64,000 nucleotides of DNA from Alphaproteobacteria bacterium. GTDB taxonomy: Bacteria; Pseudomonadota; Alphaproteobacteria; Caulobacterales; Hyphomonadaceae. The stretch covers positions 44,527 to 108,526 of the forward strand of contig WGLW01000004.1 in NCBI GenBank assembly GCA_016125405.1, read 5' to 3'. The translations under genes and the position numbers were made by a program. Under the pieces are notes generated by a model. That model was not told the origin of the DNA and did not search any database. It saw nothing but the letters and a program-made list of their open reading frames with translations. The first letter of the stretch is position 1; the number at the start of each line of letters is the position of its first letter. Of the stretch, positions 63,965-64,000 are shown piece by piece.

Positions 63965-64000
63965 ACCCGGGGCGTTGGCGCGCCCCGCCCGACAGCGAAG

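Noticed and set aside
1..64000. CRISPR arrays, tRNA/rRNA genes, insertion sequences or prophage
   Set aside because: No regularly spaced repeats, cloverleaf-like sequences, transposase or phage genes were seen; absence of tRNA genes would need tRNAscan-SE to confirm.

Overview
The window is a GC-rich, gene-dense stretch of an alphaproteobacterial chromosome. The best fit is a stalked or budding Caulobacterales/Hyphomonadaceae-type organism or a close relative. Supporting signs are the recO-parC pair, a ChrR-like anti-sigma protein, a Coq4 with an intact HDxxH-x11-E motif, Bpt-type leucyltransferase coupled to motB, and Hfs (holdfast)-like polysaccharide genes. No species can be named from the sequence alone. 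I saw no rRNA, tRNA, CRISPR array, insertion sequence or prophage.

Left part (0.4-26.5 kb): mostly single housekeeping genes on both strands. In order: an undecaprenyl-phosphate sugar transferase, cysteine synthase, an orphan ChrR-like protein without its zinc finger, a receiver-like protein without the phospho-acceptor Asp, a Crp/Fnr regulator, a Tat-exported carboxylesterase, an alkyl sulfatase-like hydrolase, a GNAT/nitrilase fusion, a lipoprotein beta-lactamase-fold hydrolase, recO-parC, a permease, an FAD monooxygenase, lemA, bpt-motB, a flavin reductase coupled to a divergent SRAP protein, arfB, and several GNAT acetyltransferases.

Middle part (26.7-39.1 kb): a surface-polysaccharide neighbourhood. 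It holds an hfsD-like exporter lipoprotein divergent from hfsA/hfsB-like genes, then coq4, a GPH-family sugar transporter, and a glycosyltransferase coupled to a polysaccharide deacetylase (hfsG/hfsH-like). A periplasmic redoxin and a large TonB-dependent receptor follow.

Right part (39.7-56.2 kb): an aryl polyene (APE/xanthomonadin-type) pigment cluster, with most genes overlapping by 1-16 bases. It encodes LpxL-like and PlsC-like acyltransferases, a thioesterase, a LolA-like carrier, an MMPL exporter, a DUF3261 lipoprotein, two active ketosynthases and one Cys-less ketosynthase-like chain-length protein, a ketoreductase, two acyl carrier proteins, a phosphopantetheinyl transferase, a COG4648 membrane protein, an aryl-activating AMP ligase and a glycosyltransferase. 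Two points stand out. No hotdog dehydratase is present: a DUF1428 gene occupies the place where the dehydratase normally sits between ketosynthase and ketoreductase. The FAD enzyme carries the WxWxIP motif and lysine of flavin-dependent halogenases, suggesting a halogenated product.

Right edge (56.3-64 kb, minus strand): kdpABCDE, a high-affinity potassium ATPase with its sensor kinase and response regulator. The N-terminus of KdpA is abnormal: the expected first membrane helix is missing.
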